64,000 bases of DNA, taken from assembly GCF_009909205.1 (NCBI RefSeq), contig NZ_JAAAPN010000013.1, positions 62,001 to 126,000 on the forward strand, read 5' to 3'. Source of the stretch: Aquabacterium fontiphilum (lineage in GTDB: Bacteria > Pseudomonadota > Gammaproteobacteria > Burkholderiales > Burkholderiaceae_C). The notes under the pieces are model-generated. The model did no database searches. It was not told where the DNA came from and worked only from the letters and a program-made list of their open reading frames with translations. The translations under genes and the position numbers were made by a program. Positions 1 to 11,953 of this stretch are shown here, one piece after another. Positions within the stretch are counted from its first letter, which is position 1. The number at the start of each line of letters is the position of its first letter.

Positions 1-673
1 AGGCCTGCGGGCTACGTCCCAGGACCACAGGCATGTCGGCAGTAGAGAAAATGCGCTCACTGCCCAGCCATGACAGCCGCAGCCCCTCCGGAAAGTCGGT
101 GGCGGGTGACTCCAGCATCTGGGTAGACAGCGTGTCGCCAAACCGGCGCGCCTCCATGCGCAGCACCGCCACGGGCTCTTGCCTGCCTCTGAGGTGCAGG
201 CGATCGATGCTGCGAAAGCGCTCCTGCTGGTCAGAGGGGAGTTGGCGCTGCAACGGCCCGGTGATCAGCGTTTCACCTTCGCCGGCGAGGTCCAGCAGGC
301 GTGCCGCCACATTGACCGCATCACCGAAGCAGTCACCGTCGACCTCCACTGTTTCGCCCCACGCAATGGCCACCTTGAGGCGCAGCACGTGCGAGCGCGC
401 GGGCAACACATCCGGCGCCGGGGTGAGCTTGTCGACCGAGTCGTGCAGCACGACCGCGGCCTCGACCGCCTGATCGGGATCGTCGAAGGCGGCCATCAGG
501 CCATCGCCCAGGGTCTTGATGACGTGGCCGCCCCCCTGCACGATGTGCTGTCCCAGCCGGGCGAGGCTGTGGGTGACCACGGCCGCAGCCTCGCTGTTGC
601 CCAGCTTGAGGTAAAGGGCGGTGCTGCCGCGGAGGTCGGCAAACAGGATGGCCCGTTCCTTGGTGACGCTCAT
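1..673 (-). CDS. Class III adenylate/guanylate cyclase with C-terminal FHA start (3' part missing)
   Basis: Partial gene: the ATG is at 673 and the frame stays open for 224 codons to the left window edge. Residues 8-180 form a class III nucleotidyl cyclase domain. The metal-binding Asp lies in FADLRGST (D13) and in KTLGDG (D57), with the base-recognition Lys at 53. The GDAVNVAARL segment (118-127) supplies the Asp, Asn and Arg expected of an active enzyme, and the Lys/Asp pair favours ATP over GTP as substrate. From about residue 198 the sequence begins to look like an FHA phosphothreonine-binding domain, ending in VVLGRSP at the edge. No N-terminal membrane segment is seen, so it is probably cytosolic. 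It lies downstream of rpoD on the same strand but beyond the rpoD terminator. The cyclase call is firm; the FHA call is tentative because only about 25 residues are visible. Confidence 0.85.
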   Translation of the reverse strand, partial: MSVTKERAILFADLRGSTALYLKLGNSEAAAVVTHSLARLGQHIVQGGGHVIKTLGDGLMAAFDDPDQAVEAAVVLHDSVDKLTPAPDVLPARSHVLRLKVAIAWGETVEVDGDCFGDAVNVAARLLDLAGEGETLITGPLQRQLPSDQQERFRSIDRLHLRGRQEPVAVLRMEARRFGDTLSTQMLESPATDFPEGLRLSWLGSERIFSTADMPVVLGRSPQA

Positions 674-744
674 GGGTACGTATCATCGCCCCCTTTCGGG
701 GTTCACAGCGTGATGAATTGCACGTATTTGAGGGAGGAAATGCC

Positions 745-772
745 GAAAAAAACCCGGCGCGAGGCCGGGTTT
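745..772 (-). terminator. Intrinsic terminator of rpoD
   Basis: A 9-bp perfect stem (750-758 with 764-772, loop 759-763) is followed on the minus strand by a run of seven T (746-752). It lies about 40 bases past the rpoD stop codon. No T-run follows on the plus strand, so it acts for the minus strand only. Confidence 0.85.
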
Positions 773-809
773 GGTGTGGGGGAGCGGAGCGGGACGCCCA
801 CGCGGCGCA

Positions 810-3077
<2,268 letters not shown>

Positions 3078-3119
3078 GCGCTTCCTCGAAAGAGATTCTT
3101 AGGGCTGATCGAACCCTCC

Positions 3120-3148
3120 ATTATCGCTGAATCGGTAAGGACCGTCAA
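3120..3148 (-). promoter_or_regulatory. Sigma-70 promoter of rpoD
   Basis: On the minus strand the -35 hexamer TTGACG (plus-strand 3143-3148) and the -10 hexamer GATAAT (3120-3125) are separated by exactly 17 bases. Each hexamer differs from consensus at one position. The predicted start of transcription is near 3113, giving a leader of about 35 bases before the rpoD ATG. This is the best-formed promoter I found in the window. Confidence 0.8.
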
Positions 3149-3187
3149 AAAACAGCGGCGATTTTCGGGGTGGATTCTGTGCGGGCT

Positions 3188-5248
3188 TCAGCGGGAAATG
3201 GGTCGACTCTGGCTGATTTCAAGCTTGATGGCCGTCGACAATCGGATGAGTTCCAGCTTGCGCGCCTCGGCGGCCTCCGACAGCTCGCCGGACTGGGTGA
3301 GCAATTCGAATTCCTCCTGCAGGGCGACGAGTTCGAGCGGACGAATGAGGCCGACTAGGCTGTCGACCGTATCTTTGTCGTCGGGCATATCCAGAAGCCC
3401 TTTGATTCGGCCCGCGAGGGCCGCCAGGTCGCCAACGGTGGTACCGTGGAGTTCGTCCCCATCCTGCTCCTCGGTCATGGCAGCCAGCAAGGCGTCGCGC
3501 ACCAGTGGTCCCTGGTCGTGGACGAGCCGGTCCAGCCAGCGGAAAAAGTAGCCGTATGGTGCGGGCTGATCGCACAGCAAGTCATGGACGGGTGCGGCCA
3601 ACTGCTCCCAGAACTCGCTGTGGGACACCAGCACCCATACGATGCGGTCAAGTGAGCTGGCGGCGCGAGGCAGCGGGCGCGGCGCCAGCGGTGCGCCGCG
3701 GGCGTCCCAGCGCGAACCGCGCCAGCCGTTCTTGCCGCCGCGCCAGGGGCGCCTATCACCGTAAGCGCCGCTGCGACGTGCTTGTGAGGCCCCCCCACTG
3801 TAGTCCGGGGGCGCGTCCGGCGCCCACTCGGCGTCGTCGGGTGGGCCATGGTTGCTGGCGTATGCCGGTACGCCGTCATCTGACGCGCCCTGGGCGTCGC
3901 CGCGCCGGGGGCGATCGGCCGCACCCTCGCGTCGGGCCAGATGCTCGGTCAGTCGGCGACGCACCTCCTCCGGGGGCGTGCGGGCCATCTGGGCCAGTTC
4001 GTCGGCAATCAGCCCCTGCAGCGCGCCCTCGGGGAACTGTGCAAGCAGGGGGATGGCCTGCACCAGCAACCGCGCACGCCCTTCGGCCGTGTCGAGGTCA
4101 CAGTCGTCGCGTGCGTGCTCCAGCACTTGACGCGACAGCGGCACCGCCTTTTGCACGCAAGCCTCGAACGCCTCGGCCCCATGAGCCCGGATGTAGCTGT
4201 CCGGGTCATGTTCGGGCGGCAGAAACAGGAAGCTGATGCGGCGGGTGTCGGTGGCAAAGGGCAGGGCGGCCTCCAGCGCGCGTCCGGCGGCGCGGCGTCC
4301 GGCGGCGTCGCCATCGAAGCAGAACACCACCTGCTCGGTAAAGCGGAACAGCTTCTGGACGTGTTCGGCCGTGCATGCCGTGCCCAGCGTGGCCACCGCG
4401 TTGCCGAACCCCCACTGCGCCAGGGCCACCACATCCATGTAGCCTTCGGTGACGATGGCGTAGCCCTTGTTGCGCAGAGCAGCGCGGCCTTCAAAGAGGC
4501 CATAGAGTTCGCGACCCTTGACGAAGACGGGCGTCTCGGGGGAGTTGAGGTACTTGGGTTCGCCCTTGTCGAGCACCCGCCCGCCGAAGCCGATGACTTC
4601 GCCTTGCGGGTTGCGGATCGGGAACATGATCCGGTCCCGGAAGCGGTCGTAGCGCCGCCCCTCGGACTCGCCTGGTTGCGCATCCTGCACGATCACAAGG
4701 CCGGCTTCGACAAGCAGCGGGTCGTCGTACTGCGCAAAAGCGCTGGCCAGACCATGCCAGCTGTCTGGCGCATAGCCCAGTCCGAAGCGGGCAGCGATGT
4801 CGCCTGTCAGCCCGCGGCCCTTCAGGTAGGTCACTGCGCGCGGTGTGGCTTTGAGCTGCTTTTTCCAGTGACGGGCGGCCTGGGCCATCACCTCGGTCAA
4901 GGTGCGCTGTTTTTCCTTCTGCTGGCGCTGACGTTCGCGCTCTTGCGGGTCAACACGGTCATCCGGGACCTGCATGCCCTGTTGCTGAGCGAGATCCTTG
5001 ACCGCCTCGACAAAGCTCAGCCCGCTGTACTCCATCAGGAAGCCGATGGCGTTGCCATGGGCGCCACAGCCGAAGCAGTGGTAGGTCTGCCGGCTCGGGC
5101 TGACGATGAAGGAAGGTGATTTCTCGCCGTGGAAAGGGCACAGACCCTTGTAGTTGATCCCCGCCTTCTTGAGCGTGACATACCGCCCCACCAGATCGGC
5201 GACGTCGGTGCGGGCCAGCAGGTCCTGAATGAATGACGGCGGAATCAC
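3188..5248 (-). CDS. dnaG: DNA primase DnaG
   Basis: 686-residue primase that makes RNA primers at the replication fork. The N-terminal zinc-binding domain has the Cys/His set (C37, H40, C58, C61, in CPFHGEKSPSF and CFGCG). The central RNA-polymerase fold includes the Toprim motifs VTEGYMDV and FDGDAAGRRA. A Gly/Pro/Arg-rich linker (about 430-530) joins it to the C-terminal helicase-binding domain. I place the start at the GTG at 5248 because family members begin with IPxSFIQDLLAR. The frame continues to a TTG at 5281, but that lies in the T-tract of the adk terminator. No strong ribosome binding site is seen. It is followed by rpoD, which has its own promoter. Confidence 0.95.
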   Translation of the reverse strand: MIPPSFIQDLLARTDVADLVGRYVTLKKAGINYKGLCPFHGEKSPSFIVSPSRQTYHCFGCGAHGNAIGFLMEYSGLSFVEAVKDLAQQQGMQVPDDRVDPQERERQRQQKEKQRTLTEVMAQAARHWKKQLKATPRAVTYLKGRGLTGDIAARFGLGYAPDSWHGLASAFAQYDDPLLVEAGLVIVQDAQPGESEGRRYDRFRDRIMFPIRNPQGEVIGFGGRVLDKGEPKYLNSPETPVFVKGRELYGLFEGRAALRNKGYAIVTEGYMDVVALAQWGFGNAVATLGTACTAEHVQKLFRFTEQVVFCFDGDAAGRRAAGRALEAALPFATDTRRISFLFLPPEHDPDSYIRAHGAEAFEACVQKAVPLSRQVLEHARDDCDLDTAEGRARLLVQAIPLLAQFPEGALQGLIADELAQMARTPPEEVRRRLTEHLARREGAADRPRRGDAQGASDDGVPAYASNHGPPDDAEWAPDAPPDYSGGASQARRSGAYGDRRPWRGGKNGWRGSRWDARGAPLAPRPLPRAASSLDRIVWVLVSHSEFWEQLAAPVHDLLCDQPAPYGYFFRWLDRLVHDQGPLVRDALLAAMTEEQDGDELHGTTVGDLAALAGRIKGLLDMPDDKDTVDSLVGLIRPLELVALQEEFELLTQSGELSEAAEARKLELIRLSTAIKLEISQSRPISR

Positions 5249-5275
5249 GGCCGGGGATCGTGTGTGGAGGCCACC

Positions 5276-5311
5276 AAACAAAACGGCCCCGTCGCCAGGC
5301 GGCGGGGCCGT
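5276..5311 (-). terminator. Intrinsic terminator of adk
   Basis: A 9-bp perfect GC-rich stem (5283-5291 with 5303-5311) is followed on the minus strand by TTTTGTTT. It lies between the adk stop codon and dnaG and separates the two transcription units. Confidence 0.75.
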
Positions 5312-5333
5312 GGTGTCGGGTCAGCCTGCGCGC

Positions 5334-6873
<1,540 letters not shown>

Positions 6874-6874
6874 C

Positions 6875-7084
6875 TCAGAGCTCCTGACCAGTCGTGGCGC
6901 CGGTGATCGGTTGGTCGTGCTCGTCCAGCGGCAGGGCTTCGCCTTCGAGCATGACCGGAATCCCGTCACGGATCGGGAAAGCCAGGCGGTCGGCCATGCA
7001 CAGCAGGTGTGCGCCATCTGTGGTGCGCTGCAGCGGCCCTTTGCAGACGGGGCAGACCAGCAATTGAATCAGTCGGGTGTCCAT
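6875..7084 (-). CDS. Trm112 family zinc-ribbon protein (YcaR-like)
   Basis: 69-residue protein starting [18 protein letters not shown]. The N-terminal CPVC pair is typical of the UPF0434/Trm112 family, although only this one Cys pair and one later Cys are seen here, so metal binding is not certain. In E. coli the homologue ycaR sits between lpxK and kdsB, as here. Its exact bacterial role is not settled; eukaryotic and archaeal Trm112 activates methyltransferases. The ATG at 7084 is preferred over an upstream in-frame ATG that would overlap lpxK. Confidence 0.9.
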   Translation of the reverse strand: MDTRLIQLLVCPVCKGPLQRTTDGAHLLCMADRLAFPIRDGIPVMLEGEALPLDEHDQPITGATTGQEL

Positions 7085-7118
7085 GATTGGCATCCAGCAA
7101 GGAAGAGAGAGCGGCAGA

Positions 7119-8189
7119 TCATGCAGCAGGACGTCGTCGAGCGCGCGCCAGCGCATCATCGAGCGCCTGCCAGAAAGCCGGTTCGGGTTGAAAGTCTAAG
7201 GGGGCCACCCACACCCGCGTCAATGGGCGTTCGCGGGCCAGCCGGTCCGGAGCGAGTTTGACGGCGTCCTTCTCCGTGACGATGAGATCGCACGGCTGGT
7301 CGGGCCACGGTAGCGTGGCCATGTCGGCGTGGTCGGGCAATGGCAACTCGGTGATGTGCCAGCCTTGCTGTCTCAGACCGTCAAAAAAGCGCTGCGGATG
7401 GGCGACGCCCGCCAAGGCGAGATAGGGCCTGGCCAGGCTGTCGGCCGGTGATGGCCTGTCTTCGGTGCTCACGCCCCGCCACCAGTTGGCCAATGCTTGC
7501 AGTTCACCGAGCGTTGCGGCGCCCCGAAAGCCCGGCAAGGGGGTGCTGGGCGGGCAACCGTTGTAGAGCACCAGTGGGGCGGCGCTGAGACCGGGCAGCG
7601 GCTGCGTCTCAATGGGCTCGCGCAGCGGGCCGGCGGGCAGCAGCCAGCCGTTGCCTTGTCCACGTTCGTCGAACACGACAACCTCGATGTCGCGCGCCAG
7701 CCGCAAGTGCTGCAGGCCGTCGTCGCACACCAGAATGTCGATCTCGGGATGCCTTGCCAGCAACGCCTGGCCGCCCCGCACGCGATCACGGTCGATGGCC
7801 AGGGGCACACCCGTGCGGCGCCACAGCAGCAGGGGTTCGTCGCCAGTCTGGTCCGCGGTCAGCGATGGCGCCGATTCGGCATCGAGGATGAGCGCATGGT
7901 CGCCAGGGGCATGGCGCGCGCCATAGCCTCGGGTGAGCACGCCTGGGCACCAGCCCGTCGCGCGCAGGTGGGTCAGCAGGGCCAGCGTCGTGGGCGTTTT
8001 GCCTGCGCCACCCACGATCCGGTTACCCACCACGAGCACCGTGCGCGGAAGCCCATGACGGCGCAGCCAGCCCAGCCGGTAAGCCAGACGCCGAGTCGCG
8101 ACGAGCGACCACATCAGCGCCGACACGGGGGACAAGACCCACGCGAGCAGGCCGCGACTCAGCCAGGCCCGCTGGAGGGTGGCGGCCAC
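7119..8189 (-). CDS. lpxK: Tetraacyldisaccharide 4'-kinase LpxK
   Basis: 356-residue inner-membrane kinase that adds the 4'-phosphate to the lipid A disaccharide precursor. It has an N-terminal hydrophobic anchor (about residues 10-30), the P-loop [13 protein letters not shown] with the GG before AGKT that marks LpxK, and the DDGLQH motif that holds the catalytic Asp-His. The start is uncertain: the GTG at 8189 is used, but a TTG at 8198 overlapping the exbD stop codon is also possible and would add three residues. It directly follows exbD in the operon. Confidence 0.95.
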   Translation of the reverse strand: MAATLQRAWLSRGLLAWVLSPVSALMWSLVATRRLAYRLGWLRRHGLPRTVLVVGNRIVGGAGKTPTTLALLTHLRATGWCPGVLTRGYGARHAPGDHALILDAESAPSLTADQTGDEPLLLWRRTGVPLAIDRDRVRGGQALLARHPEIDILVCDDGLQHLRLARDIEVVVFDERGQGNGWLLPAGPLREPIETQPLPGLSAAPLVLYNGCPPSTPLPGFRGAATLGELQALANWWRGVSTEDRPSPADSLARPYLALAGVAHPQRFFDGLRQQGWHITELPLPDHADMATLPWPDQPCDLIVTEKDAVKLAPDRLARERPLTRVWVAPLDFQPEPAFWQALDDALARARRRPAA

Positions 8190-8194
8190 GGCAC

Positions 8195-8626
8195 TCAATC
8201 GCGCTCGCTCTGGCCCTGCGTGGCGAAAGTCAGCTGCGCCAGGCCCGCCCGCCGCGCCGCGTCCATCACATTGACCACACTCTGGTGGCTGGCTGCCGCG
8301 TCCGCATTGATGACCACGACAACATTGCGCTCCTGTCCCGCTGCACGGTTGAGCGCGGCGGCCAGCAGCTCAACGCTGCGCCCTTCTACCAACTGCTGGT
8401 TGACCACATAGCGCCCATCCTGCGGCACCGTCACGACGATCTCCAGCGGCCTGTTCTGAGCCTGCTTGGCATTGGCCGTTGGCAGGTTGATGGGCAGTTC
8501 GGTGTACTTGGCGTAGGTGGTGTTTAGGACCAGAAAGATCAGGATCACCAGCAGCACGTCAATGAACGGGATCAGGTTGATCTCGGGCTCCTCTGCGGCT
8601 GGGCGACGGCGAAAGTTCATGGCCAT
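8195..8626 (-). CDS. exbD: ExbD/TolR family biopolymer transport protein
   Basis: 143-residue protein with a short cytosolic N-terminus, one transmembrane helix (PFIDVLLVILIFLVL, about residues 20-34) carrying the conserved Asp23 of the proton channel, and a periplasmic domain. It works with the ExbB/TolQ-type partner encoded 16 bases upstream to use the proton motive force. The context (lpxK, kdsB) and the absence of tonB or tolA nearby leave open whether it serves TonB, Tol or another energised system. The ATG at 8626 has GGAG about nine bases upstream; a second in-frame ATG two codons later is also possible. Confidence 0.93.
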   Translation of the reverse strand: MAMNFRRRPAAEEPEINLIPFIDVLLVILIFLVLNTTYAKYTELPINLPTANAKQAQNRPLEIVVTVPQDGRYVVNQQLVEGRSVELLAAALNRAAGQERNVVVVINADAAASHQSVVNVMDAARRAGLAQLTFATQGQSERD

Positions 8627-8642
8627 GCGGCGGCTCCAGGGC

Positions 8643-9278
8643 TCAGCGGCGATGTGCTGACAGACGCAGCAGGTGCGGCACCATCCGCTCGGCAGCCTGT
8701 TCCAGCGCCAGCGTGTAGGCCTCGACCTTGGCGCGGAAGTGGCGGTAGAACATCAGCGCAGGAATGGCGACGATCAACCCGAACGCCGTGTTGTACAGCG
8801 CCACCGAGATGCCGTGGGCCAGCTGCGTGGGATTCGTGCCTCCGCCTGATCCACCCCCCGTCGCGCCAAAAATCTCGATCATGCCCACCACCGTACCGAG
8901 CAGGCCCATCATCGGGGCGGCGCTGGCAATGGTGCCCAGCGCGTTCAGATAGCGCTCCAGCAGGTGGACGGCGTCGCGGCCGGCCGATTCGAAAGCCAGC
9001 CGCAGCTTGGCCTCGGCGATGCGCGGCTCTGCGGCCACGGCGCGCAAGCCCTCTGCCAGCACCTGGCCCAACACGGAGTTGTCAGCCAGCTTGTTGATGG
9101 TGTCGGCCGAAGGCAGGCTGCCTTTGGTGACGCCGATCACCTCATCCACCAGCGTGGGCGGCGCCACGCGGGCCTGCCGCAGGCTCAGCATGCGCTCGGC
9201 AATCAGGGCCAGCGCGACGACGGAGGAGATCAACAGCGGAATGATCGGCCATCCGGCAGCTTGTAAGATCGACAGCAA
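8643..9278 (-). CDS. exbB: ExbB/TolQ/MotA family proton channel protein
   Basis: 211-residue inner-membrane protein with three hydrophobic segments (about 9-29, 112-137 and 155-180) in the MotA/TolQ/ExbB arrangement. The LGTVVGMIEIF segment and the second-helix pattern are typical. It begins with a TTG codon (MLSILQAAGWP), which matches the usual family start, with a G-rich stretch just upstream. It is the first gene of the minus-strand envelope operon leading to exbD, lpxK, the Trm112 gene and kdsB. Confidence 0.93.
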   Translation of the reverse strand: MLSILQAAGWPIIPLLISSVVALALIAERMLSLRQARVAPPTLVDEVIGVTKGSLPSADTINKLADNSVLGQVLAEGLRAVAAEPRIAEAKLRLAFESAGRDAVHLLERYLNALGTIASAAPMMGLLGTVVGMIEIFGATGGGSGGGTNPTQLAHGISVALYNTAFGLIVAIPALMFYRHFRAKVEAYTLALEQAAERMVPHLLRLSAHRR

Positions 9279-9628
9279 TGGAAGCCCCCCAGGGAACAGG
9301 ACACGGAACGCGGCCGATTATGCGGGCGAAACGGCCCAGGGTTGACCCGACGTCATGCCCGGGCCACGGCGTCGCGGAGGGGCTGACCGATTCTCCGAAT
9401 GTGAACTGACAGGTATCCACTGATCTTGTGGATAACTTTGTGGGCAAGCTTGGGACGCTGCCCGCCGTCGCCCGTGAAATCGGGCTTTTGCTTGGTTTGC
9501 CACTTTTTTAAGCAGCATTTTTTCGTTTAAAATCAACAGCTTAACGAAATTTGACGCGCATATGACAGCCTCTGCGGGGGGCATGGTCCCATGGGGTTGC
9601 CTGTGGATGGGCGCCCGGAGTCTCCAGC
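9279..9628. promoter_or_regulatory. Divergent intergenic region between exbB and xseA
   Basis: 350 bases with no gene, expected to hold the promoters for exbB (minus) and xseA (plus). I see an inverted pair of DnaA-box-like sequences (9414-9435), a small terminator-like hairpin on the plus strand (9470-9474 with 9481-9485, then TTTT), and an AT-rich tract (about 9503-9550) with a 6-bp inverted repeat TTCGTT/AACGAA (9522-9527 and 9543-9548). I could not pick a convincing -35/-10 pair for either gene. Confidence 0.5.
9414..9435. promoter_or_regulatory. Inverted pair of DnaA-box-like sequences
   Basis: TATCCAC (9414-9420) and GTGGATA (9428-9434) form a perfect 7-bp inverted repeat with a 7-base spacer. 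The right half, TGTGGATAA (9427-9435), is an exact reverse complement of the DnaA box TTATCCACA; the left half matches at seven of nine positions. Binding is not shown. Confidence 0.4.
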
Positions 9629-10951
9629 ATGACCACCTTTGATTCCCCCTCGGCCACACGGGTCTGGCGCGTCGCCGCGCTGGTTCAGGCGGTGGCCGAC
9701 GCGCTGCAGGCACGGTTTGCCACGGTGACGGTGCGCGCTGAGCTCAGTGGCTTCACCCGCGCGGCCAGCGGCCACGCATACTTCACGCTCAAGGACGACC
9801 AGGGTCAGGCCGCGCTGCGGTGCGCGATGTTTCGCCGGGCCTTCGCTCAGGCCGAGCAGGGAGGGTTGGTGCCGCGCGAAGGGCTGCTGGTCGAAGCAGT
9901 GGGGCAGCTGTCGGTTTACGGCGCCCGCGGCGAGCTGCAACTCGTGGTGGAGCGGCTTCGCCCGGCAGGCGAGGGGGCGTGGTACGAACAGTTTCTACGG
10001 CTCAAGGCCCGCCTGGCAGCTGAAGGCTTGTTCGATACCGCACGCAAGCGCCCCTTGCCGATCTATCCCCGCCGGGTGGCGGTGATCACCTCCAGCGCGG
10101 CGGCGGCCCTGCGCGATGTGCTGCACGTTCTGGCGCGGCGCTGTCCGCATGTCGAAGTGTGGCTGGTTCCCTGCGCTGTGCAGGGTGCGGACGCCCCGCC
10201 GCAGATCGTGGCGGCGTTCGACGCCGTGCGCCAGGCCTGCCGCGACGGCATGGCGCCCGACGCTGTCTTGCTGTGTCGCGGTGGCGGCAGCATCGAGGAC
10301 CTGTGGTCGTTCAACGACGAGCGGGTGGTGCGCGCTGTTGTCGCCTGCCCGGTGCCCGTGGTGTGTGGTGTGGGGCACGAGACCGACGTCACGCTGGCCG
10401 ACTTTGCGGCTGACTTGCGCGCGCCCACGCCGTCCGCCGCGGCTGAAGTGATCAGCAGAGACCGCATCGAGTGCCTGCAGGCCCTCGATGCACTGGCCGA
10501 GCGCCTGAGGGGCCGGCTTGAGCGCCGGCTGAATGGCCAGGCGCAGCACCTGGACCGCCTGGCGGCGCGCCTGAGTCGCCCTGGTCGCGGGCTGGTTGCG
10601 CATCATGCGCTGCTGGATCGGCTGGCCGGCCGTCTCGCGCGCGCTGCGACCCAGACGGGTGCAATGCGCGGGCAGGACTTGCGCCACCTGCGTGAGCGAC
10701 TGGCGCGGGCCGCGGTGCGGCATGCTCAGCACGCTGCACTCAGGCTGGATGGCCTGGCGGTGCAGTTGCACAGTCTCTCGCCGCAGCGTGTGCTGGAGCG
10801 CGGCTACGTGTGGCTGACCCGGGAAGACGGGCGCACGCTGCAATCGGCAGGCGACGTGGTGCCAGGCGATGCGGTGCGCGCCACACTGCAAGACGGTGTG
10901 TTGCGTCTGAACGTCACCGACGTGCATGCGAAGCCGGTTGGTGGCGACTGA
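9629..10951 (+). CDS. xseA: Exodeoxyribonuclease VII large subunit
   Basis: 440-residue large subunit of exonuclease VII, which degrades single-stranded DNA together with the small subunit XseB (not in this window). It has an N-terminal OB-fold domain (about 15-115), the catalytic domain with [16 protein letters not shown] and GVGHETD followed by [12 protein letters not shown], and a long C-terminal coiled-coil-like region rich in Arg, Leu and Ala that binds XseB. The usual ITSxxGAAxxD motif reads [11 protein letters not shown] here, with Ala for Gly. The ATG at 9629 has CGGAG upstream. Confidence 0.96.
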   Translation: MTTFDSPSATRVWRVAALVQAVADALQARFATVTVRAELSGFTRAASGHAYFTLKDDQGQAALRCAMFRRAFAQAEQGGLVPREGLLVEAVGQLSVYGARGELQLVVERLRPAGEGAWYEQFLRLKARLAAEGLFDTARKRPLPIYPRRVAVITSSAAAALRDVLHVLARRCPHVEVWLVPCAVQGADAPPQIVAAFDAVRQACRDGMAPDAVLLCRGGGSIEDLWSFNDERVVRAVVACPVPVVCGVGHETDVTLADFAADLRAPTPSAAAEVISRDRIECLQALDALAERLRGRLERRLNGQAQHLDRLAARLSRPGRGLVAHHALLDRLAGRLARAATQTGAMRGQDLRHLRERLARAAVRHAQHAALRLDGLAVQLHSLSPQRVLERGYVWLTREDGRTLQSAGDVVPGDAVRATLQDGVLRLNVTDVHAKPVGGD

Positions 10952-11030
10952 AACGGCCGACGGGACCGCTGTCACCGCCACAGGCCCACGCGGCGTGGGT
11001 CCATGCCTGCAAGGGGCAAGGCGCCGTGCC

Positions 11031-11036
11031 TACAAT
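11031..11036 (+). promoter_or_regulatory. Candidate -10 element for sodB
   Basis: TACAAT (five of six to consensus) lies about 37 bases before the sodB ATG. A weak -35 (CTGCAA, 11007-11012) is 18 bases upstream. A palindrome CCCACGC-G-GCGTGGG (10985-10999) lies just before it. Confidence 0.35.
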
Positions 11037-11072
11037 CCGGCAGTCGATCCCCAACCACTTCAGGAAACCAAG

Positions 11073-11654
11073 ATGGCACACACGCTTCCTCCTCTGCCGT
11101 ACGCGCAAGATGCACTGGCTCCCCACCTGAGCAAGGAAACCTTCGAATACCACTACGGCAAGCACCATCAGGCCTACGTCACCAACCTGAACAACCTGAT
11201 CCCGGGCACCGAGTTCGAGAATCTGCCTCTGGAAGAGATCGTCAAGAAGTCCAGCGGTGGCGTCTACAACAACGCAGCCCAGATCTGGAACCACACCTTC
11301 TTCTGGAACTGCATGAAGCCCAATGGCGGCGGCGCACCGAGCGGCAAGCTGGCTGATGCCATCAATGCCAAATTCGGTAGCTACGACGCCTTCAAGGAGG
11401 CCTTCACCAAGTCCGCCGTGGGCAACTTCGGCTCGGGCTGGACCTGGCTGGTCAAGAAGGCCGATGGCTCGGTCGACATCGTCAACATGGGCGCGGCCGG
11501 TACGCCGCTGACCACGGGCGACACCCCGCTGCTGACCATCGACGTGTGGGAGCACGCCTACTACATCGACTACCGCAACGCCCGTCCCAAGTTCGTGGAA
11601 ACGTTCCTCAACAGCCTGGTGAACTGGGAGTTTGCCGAGAAGAATTTCGGCTGA
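11073..11654 (+). CDS. sodB: Superoxide dismutase, Fe type
   Basis: 193-residue cytosolic enzyme converting superoxide to oxygen and hydrogen peroxide. The four metal ligands are at H27, H74, D157 and H161 (the last two in DVWEHAYY), the same positions as in E. coli SodB. Gln70 in [11 protein letters not shown] is the second-sphere residue typical of iron enzymes, so iron rather than manganese is inferred. The ATG at 11073 has AGGAAACC upstream. It is monocistronic, with its own terminator. Confidence 0.97.
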   Translation: MAHTLPPLPYAQDALAPHLSKETFEYHYGKHHQAYVTNLNNLIPGTEFENLPLEEIVKKSSGGVYNNAAQIWNHTFFWNCMKPNGGGAPSGKLADAINAKFGSYDAFKEAFTKSAVGNFGSGWTWLVKKADGSVDIVNMGAAGTPLTTGDTPLLTIDVWEHAYYIDYRNARPKFVETFLNSLVNWEFAEKNFG

Positions 11655-11688
11655 TTGCTGTTGCCAGCGCTGGCGCGCAAAGAAAAAG

Positions 11689-11714
11689 AAGCCGGGCTCG
11701 CCCCGGCTTTTTTT
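11689..11714 (+). terminator. Intrinsic terminator of sodB
   Basis: Perfect 8-bp stem AAGCCGGG/CCCGGCTT (11689-11696 with 11702-11709), 5-base loop, then seven T, 35 bases past the sodB stop codon. Confidence 0.9.
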
Positions 11715-11792
11715 GCGCTCGCCCCAGGCATCTGGGCCCCATGCTCCATGCCCGGTTGCGACTTTTTTTCTCCACGTGTACCGCGGGGGGAG

Positions 11793-11862
11793 GTATCAGT
11801 GATACAGTGCCCTCCGAGATGTAAACGGCCCTTTCCGCCGTCCTGCGAGCGAATCGTGATTC
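11793..11862. promoter_or_regulatory. Two palindromes in the sucA upstream region
   Basis: GTATCA-G-TGATAC (11793-11805) is a perfect 13-base palindrome. GAATC-GT-GATTC (11851-11862) is a second, shorter one. Both lie in the roughly 240-base leader/promoter region of the sucA operon, 150 and 90 bases before the start codon, where operator sites would be expected. No regulator gene is adjacent. Confidence 0.4.
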
Positions 11863-11953
11863 ATTGCAGGGCACGTCGCAATCCGCCAACCGGTCAAGCC
11901 GTGTCGCGGAAGGTTGATCAACCAGCCAACAGCCCGGGAAACCCGGGGGTGAG

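Noticed and set aside
5249-5281. An 11-codon longer DnaG starting at a TTG at 5281
   Set aside because: The extension lies in the T-tract of the adk terminator, and the family begins at the sequence encoded after the GTG at 5248.
9279-9628. Considered as a replication origin because of DnaA-box-like sequences and an AT-rich tract
   Set aside because: Only one exact box and one weaker one are seen, and no dnaA, dnaN, gyrB, rpmH or parAB genes are adjacent.
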